A stretch of 64,000 bases of DNA from Arthrobacter rhizosphaerae (GCF_023062595.1 NZ_JALLAN010000022.1:18959-82958), one strand, 5' to 3'. Shown: positions 1-9,113, counted from the first letter of the stretch. The notes: a model not told the origin generated them from the letters alone. Numbers and translations: made by a program.

Positions 1-1
1 G

Positions 2-1039
2 GGCAAAACCCGTCGTGCCGGCGGCGGCCGCCTCAAATCCTTGACGGCGATGGTCCAGTGGCTGGTGGCCCGGCTCAACGCCCTTCGCCCCGTCCGGGCC
101 ATGCAGCAGTACAACCTTCAGCGCGGACCGCTTCTTAGCGCCGGCATCGGCTTCAACATGTTCTTTTCCATCACGGGTCTTCTCACTACCGGCTTCTCCA
201 TTGCAGGCCTGCTGCTGCGGGGCCAGCCGGCACTCCTGGACAGAATCGTCAGCAGTGTCTCGGCGGCCGCCCCAGGACTGCTGAAAACAGATGGCAGGGA
301 AGGCCTGGTGGCGCCGGAAGAACTCCTGAACCCTGACGGGTTGGGCTGGACAGCCGTTATCGCCGCCGTAGTAACTGTAGTGACGTCCCTCCGCTGGATA
401 GAGGGGATGCGCGGCGGCTTGCGCATAGTCCATGAGCTGCCTCCGCTGACAATGAATCCTGTGCTCCTCAAACTCAAAGAGGCAGGGATACTCCTGCTGC
501 TCGGCGCTGCACTGGTTCTCAGCGCCGGTGCGTCCCTGGTCTTCGGCACTGCGGCCGGCTGGTTGACAGAGCAATTCCGGCTCGATGCGCTGCTGTCCTG
601 GCCTTTGACCACATCCATTAAGATCGGCGTGCCACTGGTCCTGGCCTGGGTGACGGCAGTGATCATGTTCCGATTGGCAGGCGGCTTGCGGCTGTCACGC
701 CGGGCGCTGCTGGAGGGAACCATCATCGCGGCGGTGGGAACCGGCGTCCTGCAGATCTTCAGTACCGAGTTGCTGGCAAGCGCCAGCCGGAACCCAATTC
801 TGGCGCCGTTCGCGATCATCATTGGATTGTTGATTTGGTTCAACCTGGTTAGCCAGGTGTATCTGATGGCCGCGGCCTGGTCCAAGGTACGGGAGGAAGA
901 CCTCAAAAGGGCGCCCACCGGAACCATAACCGGCTGGGGTCCCCGGCAGGTACAGCCTGGCAAAACACCGGTCGATCCGGAGCGCGCGCTGGAGGCTATC
1001 GCCCGGCGTCGAGGTACTGATCGGCCCAAGCCGAAATAA
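2..1039 (+). CDS. YihY/virulence factor BrkB family membrane protein (5' partial)
   Basis: Multi-pass inner-membrane protein of the YihY/BrkB (YhjD-like) family; its biochemical role is poorly defined. The N-terminal region carries the family pattern of an amphipathic stretch followed by GIGFNMFFSITGLL, and about six hydrophobic segments follow, the last being the FAIIIGLLIWFNLVSQVYLMAAAW helix typical of the family. The C-terminus is a short hydrophilic tail rich in Arg and Pro. The reading frame is open to the left edge, so the true start probably lies outside the window; an internal TTG at 41 is possible but has no convincing ribosome site. It converges with the downstream hydrolase gene, and the two 3' ends overlap by about 44 bases. 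Confidence 0.8.
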   Translation, partial: GKTRRAGGGRLKSLTAMVQWLVARLNALRPVRAMQQYNLQRGPLLSAGIGFNMFFSITGLLTTGFSIAGLLLRGQPALLDRIVSSVSAAAPGLLKTDGREGLVAPEELLNPDGLGWTAVIAAVVTVVTSLRWIEGMRGGLRIVHELPPLTMNPVLLKLKEAGILLLLGAALVLSAGASLVFGTAAGWLTEQFRLDALLSWPLTTSIKIGVPLVLAWVTAVIMFRLAGGLRLSRRALLEGTIIAAVGTGVLQIFSTELLASASRNPILAPFAIIIGLLIWFNLVSQVYLMAAAWSKVREEDLKRAPTGTITGWGPRQVQPGKTPVDPERALEAIARRRGTDRPKPK

Positions 1040-1766
1040 TCCTGCCGGCTCGTGCCGCCTGCCCCTTGCCTGTGAGCAGGTGGTCGCTGCCTTCCAAGGA
1101 GACGAAGCTGCGTGGATGCCGTGCCGTCTGGAAGATAGTGCTGGCGTTTTCGATGCCCACTGTGTTGTCAGTGGGGGAGTGGAGGACCATCAGCGGCTTG
1201 TGCAGGCGCTTGATGCAGTCGGTGAGATCGGCGTTTTCAAGATCCTCCACGAAGTGCCGGCGGATTTCCACCCGTTTGCCGCCGAGGTCCACCTCGGCGC
1301 TGCCTTCGCTGAGGATCTTGTCCAGGGCTGCGTCAAAGACGTGGGCAACATGCTTCGGCGAGAACGGCGCCGCGACAGTAGCGACGGCGTCGAGCTCCGG
1401 AATGTGCTGGGCCGCGGCCAGCACTGCGGCACCGCCGAAGGAGTGCCCCACCAGGATCGAGATGGTTTTTCCCTGGGCGCGCATAAATTCGGCAGCCCGG
1501 ACCGTGTCAGCCACCTTGTGGCTGAAGGATCCTTCAGACCACAACCCGGCTGAATCGCCCAGGCCAAGATTGTCGAAGCGGAGCATTCCCACCCCGTTGT
1601 CCGCCAGGGCTTTGCACATCCTCGAGGCAGAAGGGCTGTCCTTGCCGAGCGTGAACCCGTGCGAGAACACACCCCACCCCTTAACCGGGCCCTCGGGAAC
1701 GTCGAGAATCCCCGAGAGGATCTCGCCGGTTGTTCCCTCGAAGCTGATTTTCTCCGACCGTGACAT
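996..1766 (-). CDS. alpha/beta hydrolase
   Basis: Single-domain serine hydrolase of the alpha/beta fold, about 256 residues, probably cytosolic because no signal peptide is visible. The nucleophile elbow GHSFGG places Ser near residue 109. Candidate acid Asp200 (SPTD) and His229 (SDH) complete a plausible triad, and an HGF oxyanion motif lies near residue 36. The sequence resembles osmC-associated and dienelactone-like hydrolases, but the substrate cannot be read from it. It starts at an ATG downstream of the sdh operon hairpin, so it is probably transcribed separately. Its 3' end overlaps the convergent YihY-family gene. Confidence 0.8.
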   Translation of the reverse strand: MSRSEKISFEGTTGEILSGILDVPEGPVKGWGVFSHGFTLGKDSPSASRMCKALADNGVGMLRFDNLGLGDSAGLWSEGSFSHKVADTVRAAEFMRAQGKTISILVGHSFGGAAVLAAAQHIPELDAVATVAAPFSPKHVAHVFDAALDKILSEGSAEVDLGGKRVEIRRHFVEDLENADLTDCIKRLHKPLMVLHSPTDNTVGIENASTIFQTARHPRSFVSLEGSDHLLTGKGQAARAGRIISAWADQYLDAGR

Positions 1767-1795
1767 CGCTTTGCCTTTCAGTTCTGCCGAAACGA

Positions 1796-1835
1796 CGACG
1801 GCGCCGGCCCACCGCTTGGGGTGAGGGCGCCGTCG
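1796..1835 (-). terminator. hairpin downstream of sdhB
   Basis: A perfect 10-bp inverted repeat (CGACGGCGCC/GGCGCCGTCG, loop about 20 bases) lies just beyond the sdhB stop. Read on the minus strand it is followed by a weak T-containing stretch. It is a likely terminator of the sdhCDAB transcript and separates it from the hydrolase gene. Confidence 0.6.
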
Positions 1836-1873
1836 CTATTGAGCCTTGTTAGTAGACCTTGGTGCTAAAAGCG

Positions 1874-2656
1874 TCAGATCTTGCGGGACAGGATGGCCTG
1901 CTTGACCTCAGCGATTGCCTGCGTCACCTGGATTCCGCGGGGGCATGCCTCGGAACAGTTGAAGGTGGTGCGGCAGCGCCACACACCTTCCTTGTCATTG
2001 AGGATCTCCAGGCGCATATCTCCGGCGTCGTCGCGTGAATCGAAGATGAAGCGGTGGGCGTTCACGATGGCAGCGGGGCCGAAGTACTGGCCGTCGGTCC
2101 AGAAGACGGGGCACGAGGACGTGCACGCGGCGCAAAGAATGCACTTGGTGGTGTCGTCGAACCGCTCGCGGTCTTCGGCGGACTGCAGGCGTTCCTTGGT
2201 GGGTTCGTGTCCTCTGTTGATGAGGAACGGCATGACCTCACGGAAGGACTGGAAGAACGGTTCCATGTCCACGATGAGGTCCTTCTCCACCGGGAGGCCC
2301 TTGATGGGTTCCACCGTGATGGGCTTGGACGTGTCCAGGTCCTTCAGGAGGGTTTTGCACGCAAGGCGGTTGCGGCCGTTGATGCGCATGGCATCGGAGC
2401 CGCAAACACCGTGGGCGCAGGAGCGGCGGAAAGAAACACTGCCGTCGATTTCCCATTTGATCTTGTGCAAGGCGTCCAGCACACGGTCGGTGCCGTACAT
2501 GGTGACCCTGAAGTCATCCCAGGTAGCCTCAGCAGAAACCTCGGGGTTGTAGCGGCGCACGCGCATGGTGACGTCGAATGTGGGGATCTCTCCGCCGCCT
2601 CCAACGTGTGCGGGCAGTTCGATCTTGGAGGCTGGCTCAGCAAGTTCAGCGGACAT
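1874..2656 (-). CDS. sdhB: succinate dehydrogenase iron-sulfur subunit
   Basis: SdhB passes electrons from the flavin of SdhA through three Fe-S clusters to the membrane quinone site (complex II). The N-terminal ferredoxin domain shows the [2Fe-2S] ligands in CAHGVCGSDAM and a later Cys in LACKTLL. The C-terminal domain has CILCAACTSSCP for the [4Fe-4S] cluster and CRTTFNCSEACPRGI for the [3Fe-4S] cluster. The length of 260 residues is normal. It is the last gene of sdhCDAB; only one base separates its ATG from the sdhA stop, which implies translational coupling. Confidence 0.97.
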   Translation of the reverse strand: MSAELAEPASKIELPAHVGGGGEIPTFDVTMRVRRYNPEVSAEATWDDFRVTMYGTDRVLDALHKIKWEIDGSVSFRRSCAHGVCGSDAMRINGRNRLACKTLLKDLDTSKPITVEPIKGLPVEKDLIVDMEPFFQSFREVMPFLINRGHEPTKERLQSAEDRERFDDTTKCILCAACTSSCPVFWTDGQYFGPAAIVNAHRFIFDSRDDAGDMRLEILNDKEGVWRCRTTFNCSEACPRGIQVTQAIAEVKQAILSRKI

Positions 2657-2657
2657 C

Positions 2658-4463
2658 TTAGTACTTCCTCACCATCGGCTCGTAGCGCGTGAAGACAACG
2701 GGCTTGGTGCCAAGCCTGATGCCGGCGATTGCCTCTGCGGAACCGGTACCGTCCGCAGGTGCGTGCTCGTCCTTGTACGCCATGGAATGCTTCATGAATT
2801 TGTCGTCGTCACGCTCGGGGAAGTCCTCGCGGAAGTGACCGCCGCGGGATTCTTCCCGGTGCAGGGCTGCCACGGTCATGACCTTGGCGAGTTCCAACAG
2901 GAAGCCAAGCTCTACGGCCTCCAGGAGATCCAGGTTGAACCGCTTGCCCTTGTCCTGCACGCTGATGCGCTTGTACCGCTCCTCGAAGGACGCGATGTCC
3001 CGCAGAACCTGGTTCAACGTATCGGCTGTCCGGAACACCTGCATGTTGGCGTCCATGGTGTCCTGCAGCTCCTTGCGGATCACAGCCACCTTCTCGTCAC
3101 CGTTCCCGTTGCGGGCGATGTTCAGCAGCTCGATCGTGTACGCTTCCGGGTCCTCCGGGAGCTCAACGAAGTCTGCTGTCTTGGCATATTCCGCAGCGGC
3201 GATGCCGGCACGCTTGCCGAAGACGTTGATATCCAACAGGGAGTTGGTGCCGAGGCGGTTGGACCCGTGCACCGACACGCAGGCAACCTCGCCTGCGGCG
3301 TAGAGGCCGGGAACTACGGTGTCGTTGTCCTGCAGGACCTCCGTAGTGATGTTGGTGGGGATGCCGCCCATGGCATAGTGCGCTGTCGGGAAAACAGGAA
3401 CCGGTTCGGTGTAGGGCTCCACACCGAGGTAGGTGCGGGCGAACTCGGTGATGTCCGGCAGCTTGGCGTCAATGTGCGCCGGCTCAAGGTGCGTCAGGTC
3501 GAGGAGCACATAGTCCTTGTTCGGACCGCAACCGCGGCCTTCCCGGACCTCGTTGGCCATGGAGCGGGCCACAATGTCACGCGGGGCCAGGTCCTTGATG
3601 GTGGGAGCATAACGCTCCATGAAACGCTCACCCTCGGAGTTACGAAGGATGGCGCCTTCGCCGCGGGCAGCCTCGGAAAGGAGGATGCCGAGGCCTGCGA
3701 GGCCTGTCGGGTGGAACTGGAAGAACTCCATGTCCTCCAGCGGGATGCCGCGGCGGAAGGCGATGCCCATGCCGTCACCGGTAAGGGTGTGGGCGTTGGA
3801 GGTGGTCTTGAAGACCTTGCCGGCGCCGCCGGAGGCGAACACCACGGACTTGGCCTGGAATACGTGCAATTCACCGGAGGCGAGGTCGTAAGAGACGACG
3901 CCGGCGACTCGCTTCTGCTTGTACGGCGTGCCATCCTCACGGACGGCGTCCTCTTCGACGGTCAGGAGGTCAAGGACGTAGTACTCGTTGTAGAACTCAA
4001 CGTTGTGCTTGACACAGTTTTGGTACAGGGTCTGAAGGATCATGTGGCCTGTGCGGTCTGCTGCGTAGCATGCCCGGCGGACGGGAGCCTTGCCGTGATC
4101 GCGGGTGTGGCCACCGAACCTGCGCTGGTCAATCCGGCCCTCAGGGGTGCGGTTGAACGGCAGGCCCATCTTCTCCAGGTCCAGAACGGCGTCGATTGCT
4201 TCCTTGGCCATAACCTCGGCGGCATCCTGGTCAACCAGGTAGTCGCCGCCCTTAATGGTGTCGAAGGTGTGCCACTCCCAGTTGTCTTCCTCGACATTGG
4301 CCAACGCCGCACACATGCCACCCTGCGCGGCACCGGTGTGCGAGCGGGTGGGGTAGAGCTTGGTCAATACTGCTGTTCGCGCACGCTGACCGGATTCGAT
4401 CGCTGCGCGCATGCCAGCACCACCGGCACCGACGATAACGACGTCGTACTTATGGACCTGCAT
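2658..4463 (-). CDS. sdhA: succinate dehydrogenase flavoprotein subunit
   Basis: Catalytic FAD subunit of complex II, oxidising succinate to fumarate on the cytoplasmic face. Visible features are the N-terminal dinucleotide fold VGAGGAGMRAA, the TRSHTGAAQGG segment with the His that covalently holds FAD, the HPTGL motif and the LAPRDIVARSM active-site segment. I chose the ATG at 4463 (MQVHKYDVV), which follows a GAGAAAGAG ribosome site, rather than a TTG seven codons upstream. The length is about 600 residues, as expected. It lies between sdhD and sdhB in the minus-strand operon. A long open frame on the opposite strand is a codon-bias shadow. Confidence 0.97.
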   Translation of the reverse strand: MQVHKYDVVIVGAGGAGMRAAIESGQRARTAVLTKLYPTRSHTGAAQGGMCAALANVEEDNWEWHTFDTIKGGDYLVDQDAAEVMAKEAIDAVLDLEKMGLPFNRTPEGRIDQRRFGGHTRDHGKAPVRRACYAADRTGHMILQTLYQNCVKHNVEFYNEYYVLDLLTVEEDAVREDGTPYKQKRVAGVVSYDLASGELHVFQAKSVVFASGGAGKVFKTTSNAHTLTGDGMGIAFRRGIPLEDMEFFQFHPTGLAGLGILLSEAARGEGAILRNSEGERFMERYAPTIKDLAPRDIVARSMANEVREGRGCGPNKDYVLLDLTHLEPAHIDAKLPDITEFARTYLGVEPYTEPVPVFPTAHYAMGGIPTNITTEVLQDNDTVVPGLYAAGEVACVSVHGSNRLGTNSLLDINVFGKRAGIAAAEYAKTADFVELPEDPEAYTIELLNIARNGNGDEKVAVIRKELQDTMDANMQVFRTADTLNQVLRDIASFEERYKRISVQDKGKRFNLDLLEAVELGFLLELAKVMTVAALHREESRGGHFREDFPERDDDKFMKHSMAYKDEHAPADGTGSAEAIAGIRLGTKPVVFTRYEPMVRKY

Positions 4464-4578
4464 ACCAGACGCTCTTTCTCTCAAAATTCGCTATAAAAGC
4501 GCGGGCGGGCGGAGCCTGCGCCGTAAAACCTGAAACGTGAAACCACTGCCCGCGCCAATGCAGGCAGTAGGGCGGCCC

Positions 4579-5073
4579 CTAGACTGCGGGGCAGAAGCCA
4601 CCTTGCAGCGGGACGCCGTCGATCATGGGGCACGGGTTGAACGTAAAGATCACCAGGGTGCCCAGGATGATGATGACGGTGGTGGCGGCGTAGAGGACCA
4701 TCTTCAGCCAGAAGCGGGTGGAGTCCTTTTCGGCGTAGTCATTGATGATGGTGCGCACGCCGTTGGTGCCGTGCAGCATGGCCAGCCACAGCATGGCAAG
4801 GTCCCACACCTGCCAGAACGGATCCGCCCACTTGCCCGCCACGAAACCGAAGTCAACTGCCTTAATGCCTTCGCCCACGAGCAGGTTGACGAAGAGGTGC
4901 CCAAAGATCAGGACAACAAGGACAACGCCGGAGAGCCGCATGAAAAGCCAGGCGAACATTTCGAAGTTGCCGCGGGAGCCGCCTGTCCGGCGGTATTGGG
5001 GAGCAATGACACCGGCAGCAGGCTTGCCACTGATCTGGCCGCTGCGCGGGCTCTGGATCTCAGTTGCACTCAT
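4579..5073 (-). CDS. sdhD: succinate dehydrogenase membrane anchor subunit
   Basis: Small hydrophobic anchor subunit of complex II with three predicted membrane helices after a hydrophilic N-terminus of about 50 residues. With SdhC it forms the quinone-binding and possibly haem-binding membrane domain. The segment WAMLHGTNGVRTIINDYAE in the second helix carries the conserved His and the HGxNGxR pattern of actinobacterial SdhD. The length of 164 residues is normal. The gene starts three bases after the sdhC stop and precedes sdhA by about 115 bases. Confidence 0.92.
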   Translation of the reverse strand: MSATEIQSPRSGQISGKPAAGVIAPQYRRTGGSRGNFEMFAWLFMRLSGVVLVVLIFGHLFVNLLVGEGIKAVDFGFVAGKWADPFWQVWDLAMLWLAMLHGTNGVRTIINDYAEKDSTRFWLKMVLYAATTVIIILGTLVIFTFNPCPMIDGVPLQGGFCPAV

Positions 5074-5076
5074 GGC

Positions 5077-5457
5077 TTAGTGACCTCCGAAGGCGAGGGA
5101 AAGGTGGCGGATGGAGAAGGCCACCATGGTGACAACCCAGAGAGCCAGGACAGTCCACAGCATCTGGCGCTGGTACTTGGCGCCCTTCTTCCAGAAGTCG
5201 ACGGCGATGATCCGCAGGCCGTTGAAGGCGTGGAAAACAATTGCTGCGACGAGGCCCGTTTCACCCAGGGCCATCAGCGGGTTCTTGTAGGCAGCGATCA
5301 CGTGGTTGTAGGCCTCGGGGGACACGCGCACCAGTGAGGTGTCCAGGACATGGACCAACAAGAAGAAAAAGATCACTACACCGGTAATACGGTGTCCTAC
5401 CCAGGACCACATGCCTTCACGGCCGCGGTACAAGGTGCCAGCTGGTTTTGTCGGCAC
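5077..5457 (-). CDS. sdhC: succinate dehydrogenase cytochrome b556 subunit
   Basis: First gene of the sdhCDAB operon; a three-helix membrane subunit that anchors SdhAB and contributes to the quinone and haem sites. The family signature GHRITGVVIFFFLLVHVLD is present, and HAFNGLRII carries a second conserved His. I chose the GTG at 5457 (protein MPTKPAGTLYRG...) because AGGGAGG sits eight bases upstream. The longer in-frame extension to 5502 has no ribosome site and is Cys-rich, unlike the family. The result is 126 residues, a normal length. Confidence 0.93.
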   Translation of the reverse strand: MPTKPAGTLYRGREGMWSWVGHRITGVVIFFFLLVHVLDTSLVRVSPEAYNHVIAAYKNPLMALGETGLVAAIVFHAFNGLRIIAVDFWKKGAKYQRQMLWTVLALWVVTMVAFSIRHLSLAFGGH

Positions 5458-5714
5458 TGAATAAACCTCCCTGCAACACAGCGGCGCTGGCGTGGGATCC
5501 ACGCGGGGGGAACGCCTGCTGCGAGAGCACTCGTAGCTCGGGCCTAAATCTAGGCTTCGCTCACAGCTTATTCAATTTAGGCCCTCCTTGGTGGCCAGTA
5601 ACAGCGCGGATTTCAGGAAATGGTGAGACAAATGCCACATCATGACGTGCTTGCGCAGGCTCACGGGCCGGGTGCGGGAGCCGCCCTGAGGCGCTTCCGC
5701 TAAAGTAGGCCGTG

Positions 5715-6848
5715 ATGAGAGACGACAATGTGACAAACCAGAATTCACCGTTGGACCGTTTTATTGCGGTGATTCCGGCCGGCGGAGTGGGGACCCGCCT
5801 TTGGCCCCTGTCACGGGCAGCAGCCCCGAAATTCCTCCATGACCTCACGGGATCAGGCAGCACACTGCTCCGTGCCACCTATGACCGCCTTGAGCCTCTG
5901 GCCGGCAAGCAGGTCCTGGTGGTGACCGGAACGGCGCACCGCACGGCTGTTTGCAGCCAGCTGCCCGAACTGCAGGACAGCGACCTCGTGCTCGAAAGCG
6001 AACCCAAGGATTCTGGCGCCGCCATTGGCCTTGCCGCCGCCATCCTGCACCAGCGCGATCCGGACACCATCATGGGATCCTTCGCCGCGGACCATGTCAT
6101 CAGCCCTGACAACCTCTTCCAGGACACCGTCCGCGAGGCGATCCACACTGCAGCCGCCGGCAAGATCGTCACGATCGGTATCAAGCCGACCCACCCCTCC
6201 ACCGGCTTCGGCTACATCCGCTCCGGACGCAACCTCGCTATCCCTTCGGCACCGAGCGCGCAGGCAGTTGTGGAGTTTGTGGAAAAGCCGAGCGAAGAAG
6301 TGGCCCAGGAATATGTGGACAGCGGTGAGTACGTCTGGAATGCCGGCATGTTCGTCGCGCCGGTCGCCCTCATGCTGAAGCACCTCGAAGCCAACCAGCC
6401 CGAACTTTTCAAGGGCCTGCTGGAAATCGCCCAGGCCTGGGATGGTCCGGACCGCGATGAAGTCACCGCCCGCGTCTGGCCAACACTGCCGAAGATTGCC
6501 ATCGACTATGCGGTGGCTGAACCTGCAGCCGCGGCGGGGGACGTCGCCGTCGTGCCTGGTCTTTTCCGCTGGGACGACGTCGGAGACTTCGCCTCGGTGG
6601 GAAGGCTGAACAGCGCCAAGGAAGTACGCGATGTCACCGTGCTCGGCGAAGGCGCCCGGGTGTTCACGGAGAACGCCTCCGGTGTGGTGGTCTCGGATAC
6701 CAAGCGCGTCATTGCCCTGATCGGTATCAAGGATGTGGTCATCGTGGACACTCCCGATGCCCTGCTGGTGACCACTAAGGAGCACTCGCAGCGTGTCAAG
6801 GCTGCTGTTGACGCCCTCAAGGCGAGCGGCGACACCGACGTCCTCTGA
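5715..6848 (+). CDS. manC: mannose-1-phosphate guanylyltransferase
   Basis: Makes GDP-mannose from mannose-1-phosphate and GTP for mannosylated glycans and lipids. The N-terminal nucleotidyltransferase signature GGVGTRLWPLSR is complete, and VEFVEKP and the WNAGMFV stretch match the sugar-binding part of the family. There is no fused phosphomannose isomerase domain (about 378 residues in all). An ATG at 5715 and an adjacent in-frame GTG at 5712 are both possible starts; neither has a strong ribosome site. It is divergent from sdhC, with about 257 bases between them holding both promoters. Next gene is an unrelated amidohydrolase. Confidence 0.9.
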   Translation: MRDDNVTNQNSPLDRFIAVIPAGGVGTRLWPLSRAAAPKFLHDLTGSGSTLLRATYDRLEPLAGKQVLVVTGTAHRTAVCSQLPELQDSDLVLESEPKDSGAAIGLAAAILHQRDPDTIMGSFAADHVISPDNLFQDTVREAIHTAAAGKIVTIGIKPTHPSTGFGYIRSGRNLAIPSAPSAQAVVEFVEKPSEEVAQEYVDSGEYVWNAGMFVAPVALMLKHLEANQPELFKGLLEIAQAWDGPDRDEVTARVWPTLPKIAIDYAVAEPAAAAGDVAVVPGLFRWDDVGDFASVGRLNSAKEVRDVTVLGEGARVFTENASGVVVSDTKRVIALIGIKDVVIVDTPDALLVTTKEHSQRVKAAVDALKASGDTDVL

Positions 6849-6933
6849 CGGCGTCGGGGCCTGGAATGCGGCTGAAACCGTAACGGGGCGACGGCGATGC
6901 CGCTATTCTTTGTACGCTCGCTAGAGTTATTGC

Positions 6934-8133
6934 GTGCGCAATTACACTACTGAAGCTGAGCCCACCGACCTGGTGGGGCCATGGCTGGAATCCCTCCTGC
7001 CGGAACTGATCGAATTCCGGCGCGACCTCCATGCGCACCCCGAACTGTCGTTCAAGGAGTTCCGCACCACTGACAAGCTCGTGGCACGGCTCGAAGCAGC
7101 AGGGCTCACACCCCGCAGGCTTGAGGGCACGGGGCTCACCGTGGATGTCGGCGACGGGCCCATTGCGACGGCCCTGCGCGGTGACATCGACGCATTGCCG
7201 ATCATTGAGGAAACGGGCCTCCCGTTTGCCTCCAAGAACCACGGCGTCACGCACGCCTGCGGCCATGACGTCCACACCACCACCATGCTCGGTATTGCTC
7301 TTGTGCTGCACCGGATGCACCTGGAGTCGCCGCTGCGTGGTTCTGTCCGCATCGTCTTCCAGCCCGCCGAGGAGACCATGCCGGGAGGTGCCCACTCATG
7401 CATCGAGCAGGGCGTGCTCGACGGCGTGCCCCGCATCCTTGCGCTTCATTGTGATCCCCGGATCGACGTCGGCAAGATCGGTACCCGGATCGGCGCCATC
7501 ACGTCAGCTTCGGACACCATCAAGATCACCCTTAGTGGCAGGGGCGGGCACACTTCCCGCCCGCACCTCACCGAAGACCTCGTGTTTGCCCTCTCGCAGA
7601 TCGCCGTCAACGTGCCTGCGGTCCTGTCCCGGCGCGTTGATGTGCGTAGCGGCGTTTCAGTTGTCTGGGGCCAGATTTCAGCAGGCTCCGCGCCCAATGC
7701 CATTCCGGCAAACGGCTTCATGGCGGGCACCATGCGCTGCCTGGATCGAGACGCGTGGAAGAGCGCCGGCGAACTCCTGGATGAGATCGTCCACGAGATT
7801 GCCGCTCCCTATGGGGTTGAGGTCCACCTCGAGCACACCCGTGGGGTCCCGCCAGTGGTCAACTCCGAACACGAAACGGCCCTGATCGAAGCCGCCGCCC
7901 GCGCTGAAATCGGCGAAGGCGCGGTTGTCCTCACCCCGCAGTCAATGGGTGGCGAGGACTTCGCCTGGTTCCTGGCCGAGCGCCCGGGCGCCATGATGCG
8001 GCTGGGGACCAAGACTCCCGGTGGCGAAGAATACGATCTCCACCGCGGAGACTACATCCTGGACGAACGTGCCCTGGGCTACGGCATTCAGGTGCTCACG
8101 GCTGCAGCGCTCCGGACCATCCGCGACCTCTAG
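6934..8133 (+). CDS. M20 family amidohydrolase
   Basis: Metal-dependent amidohydrolase of the M20D type (hippurate/IAA-amino-acid/N-acyl hydrolase group), 399 residues. The metal-binding landmarks are visible: RGDIDALPI, HACGHDVHTTTMLG, PAEETMPGGA and LHCDP, with a late MGGEDFAWF motif. The dimerisation domain lies in the middle (GRGGHTSRPHLTEDL). The exact substrate, an acyl amino acid or a peptide, cannot be read from sequence. The start is a GTG at 6934 (VRNYTTE). It stands alone between manC and the regulator gene. Confidence 0.88.
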   Translation: MRNYTTEAEPTDLVGPWLESLLPELIEFRRDLHAHPELSFKEFRTTDKLVARLEAAGLTPRRLEGTGLTVDVGDGPIATALRGDIDALPIIEETGLPFASKNHGVTHACGHDVHTTTMLGIALVLHRMHLESPLRGSVRIVFQPAEETMPGGAHSCIEQGVLDGVPRILALHCDPRIDVGKIGTRIGAITSASDTIKITLSGRGGHTSRPHLTEDLVFALSQIAVNVPAVLSRRVDVRSGVSVVWGQISAGSAPNAIPANGFMAGTMRCLDRDAWKSAGELLDEIVHEIAAPYGVEVHLEHTRGVPPVVNSEHETALIEAAARAEIGEGAVVLTPQSMGGEDFAWFLAERPGAMMRLGTKTPGGEEYDLHRGDYILDERALGYGIQVLTAAALRTIRDL

Positions 8134-8172
8134 TCACTTTCCTTAGGTGCTTCTGTGGGTGGTTCTTTGTGT

Positions 8173-8196
8173 AATTGAGTTGTGCACAATCTAATT
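8173..8196. promoter_or_regulatory. putative OhrR/MarR operator
   Basis: A symmetric 24-base site with a perfect 10-base core palindrome TTGTGCACAA (8180-8189) flanked by symmetric AATT blocks at 8173-8176 and 8193-8196. It lies about 20 bases before the chosen start of the MarR-family gene. Position and symmetry fit an autoregulatory operator of a MarR dimer; OhrR-type operators are also AT-rich palindromes. Binding is inferred. Confidence 0.6.
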
Positions 8197-8214
8197 GTGG
8201 GCTACCGTTACAGC

Positions 8215-8649
8215 ATGACCGATGCTCCCAGACTCAACCGCCAGCTGTGCTTCGCCCTTTACTCGGCATCGAAAGCGGCCACTGCGGTTTACCGGCCCAT
8301 CCTGGAGGAGCTGGGGCTCACTTACCCGCAGTACCTCGTGATGCTGGTGCTGTGGGAGAACGAGCCGCGGAGCGTCCGGGAACTGGGGGAGGAGCTCGGG
8401 CTGGATTCGGGAACACTTTCACCACTTCTGAAACGGCTCGAGTCGCTTGAGCTGGTGGAACGCCGCCGCTCGGCAGTGGACGAGCGCCGGATGGAGATTT
8501 CACTGACCGACGCCGGCAGGAGCCTGAGCGCCAAGGCCGCGGGGATTCCGCAGCACCTTGCGGACGCCGCCAGGCTTTCCGCTGCCGAGCTGGAACAGCT
8601 GCGCGCAACCCTGGACAAGCTGACCTCCGCCCTCCACGGTCACCTCTGA
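8215..8649 (+). CDS. ohrR: MarR family organic-peroxide sensor (OhrR-like)
   Basis: Winged-helix repressor of the MarR family, about 144 residues from the ATG at 8215 (MTDAPRLNRQLCF). The N-terminal LCFALYSA segment contains the reactive Cys that in OhrR proteins is oxidised by organic hydroperoxides. The DNA-reading helix region VRELGEELGLDSGTLSPLLKRLE and the wing with DERR follow. It is directly upstream of ohr, which is the usual OhrR target, and has its own palindromic operator. An upstream in-frame GTG at 8182 would place the start inside the operator palindrome, so the ATG is preferred. Confidence 0.88.
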   Translation: MTDAPRLNRQLCFALYSASKAATAVYRPILEELGLTYPQYLVMLVLWENEPRSVRELGEELGLDSGTLSPLLKRLESLELVERRRSAVDERRMEISLTDAGRSLSAKAAGIPQHLADAARLSAAELEQLRATLDKLTSALHGHL

Positions 8650-8681
8650 GAATTAACCACCCACAACAGATCGGGTACCAC

Positions 8682-9113
8682 ATGAAGACTCTTTACACTG
8701 CAGAAGCGCTGGCTTCGGGCGAAGGCCGCGAAGGCAGCGCCCGCAGCAAGGACGGAAAGCTCGACGTTACTCTGGCCGCCCCCGTAGAGCTCGGAGGCGA
8801 CGGCCAGGGGACCAACCCTGAGCAACTGTTCGCGGCCGGCTACGCCGCATGCTTCCACTCGGCGCTGCGCACTGTTGGCCGTAAATACCGCGCAGACCTG
8901 ACCGATTCGGCCGTCGCGGCAAGGATTCACATCGGCGCGCTGGAGGACGGCCCCGGCTATGGCCTGGCCGCCGAACTCGAAATCGCCCTTCCCGCCCTGG
9001 ACCTCGCAACCGCGGAGGAGCTGGTGGCGAAAGCCCATCAGATCTGCCCGTATTCCAACGCCACGCGCGGAAACATCAATGTAGACATCAAGATCCTGGA
9101 GGTGGCCGCATGA
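8682..9113 (+). CDS. ohr: organic hydroperoxide resistance protein
   Basis: Thiol peroxidase of the OsmC/Ohr superfamily, 143 residues, which reduces organic hydroperoxides through two cysteines. Both are visible: the peroxidatic Cys in GYAACFHSAL and the resolving Cys in HQICPYSNATRGN. The typical Ohr N-terminus (LYTAEALASGEGREG...) is present. It follows the OhrR-type repressor by about 30 bases, and its stop overlaps the start of the next gene by four bases, so the three genes probably form one peroxide-induced transcript. Confidence 0.95.
   Translation: MKTLYTAEALASGEGREGSARSKDGKLDVTLAAPVELGGDGQGTNPEQLFAAGYAACFHSALRTVGRKYRADLTDSAVAARIHIGALEDGPGYGLAAELEIALPALDLATAEELVAKAHQICPYSNATRGNINVDIKILEVAA

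Noticed and set aside
2565..4496. Long open frame antisense to sdhA
   Set aside because: It mirrors codon bias of sdhA on the other strand, has no ribosome site or recognisable domain, and sdhA is certain.
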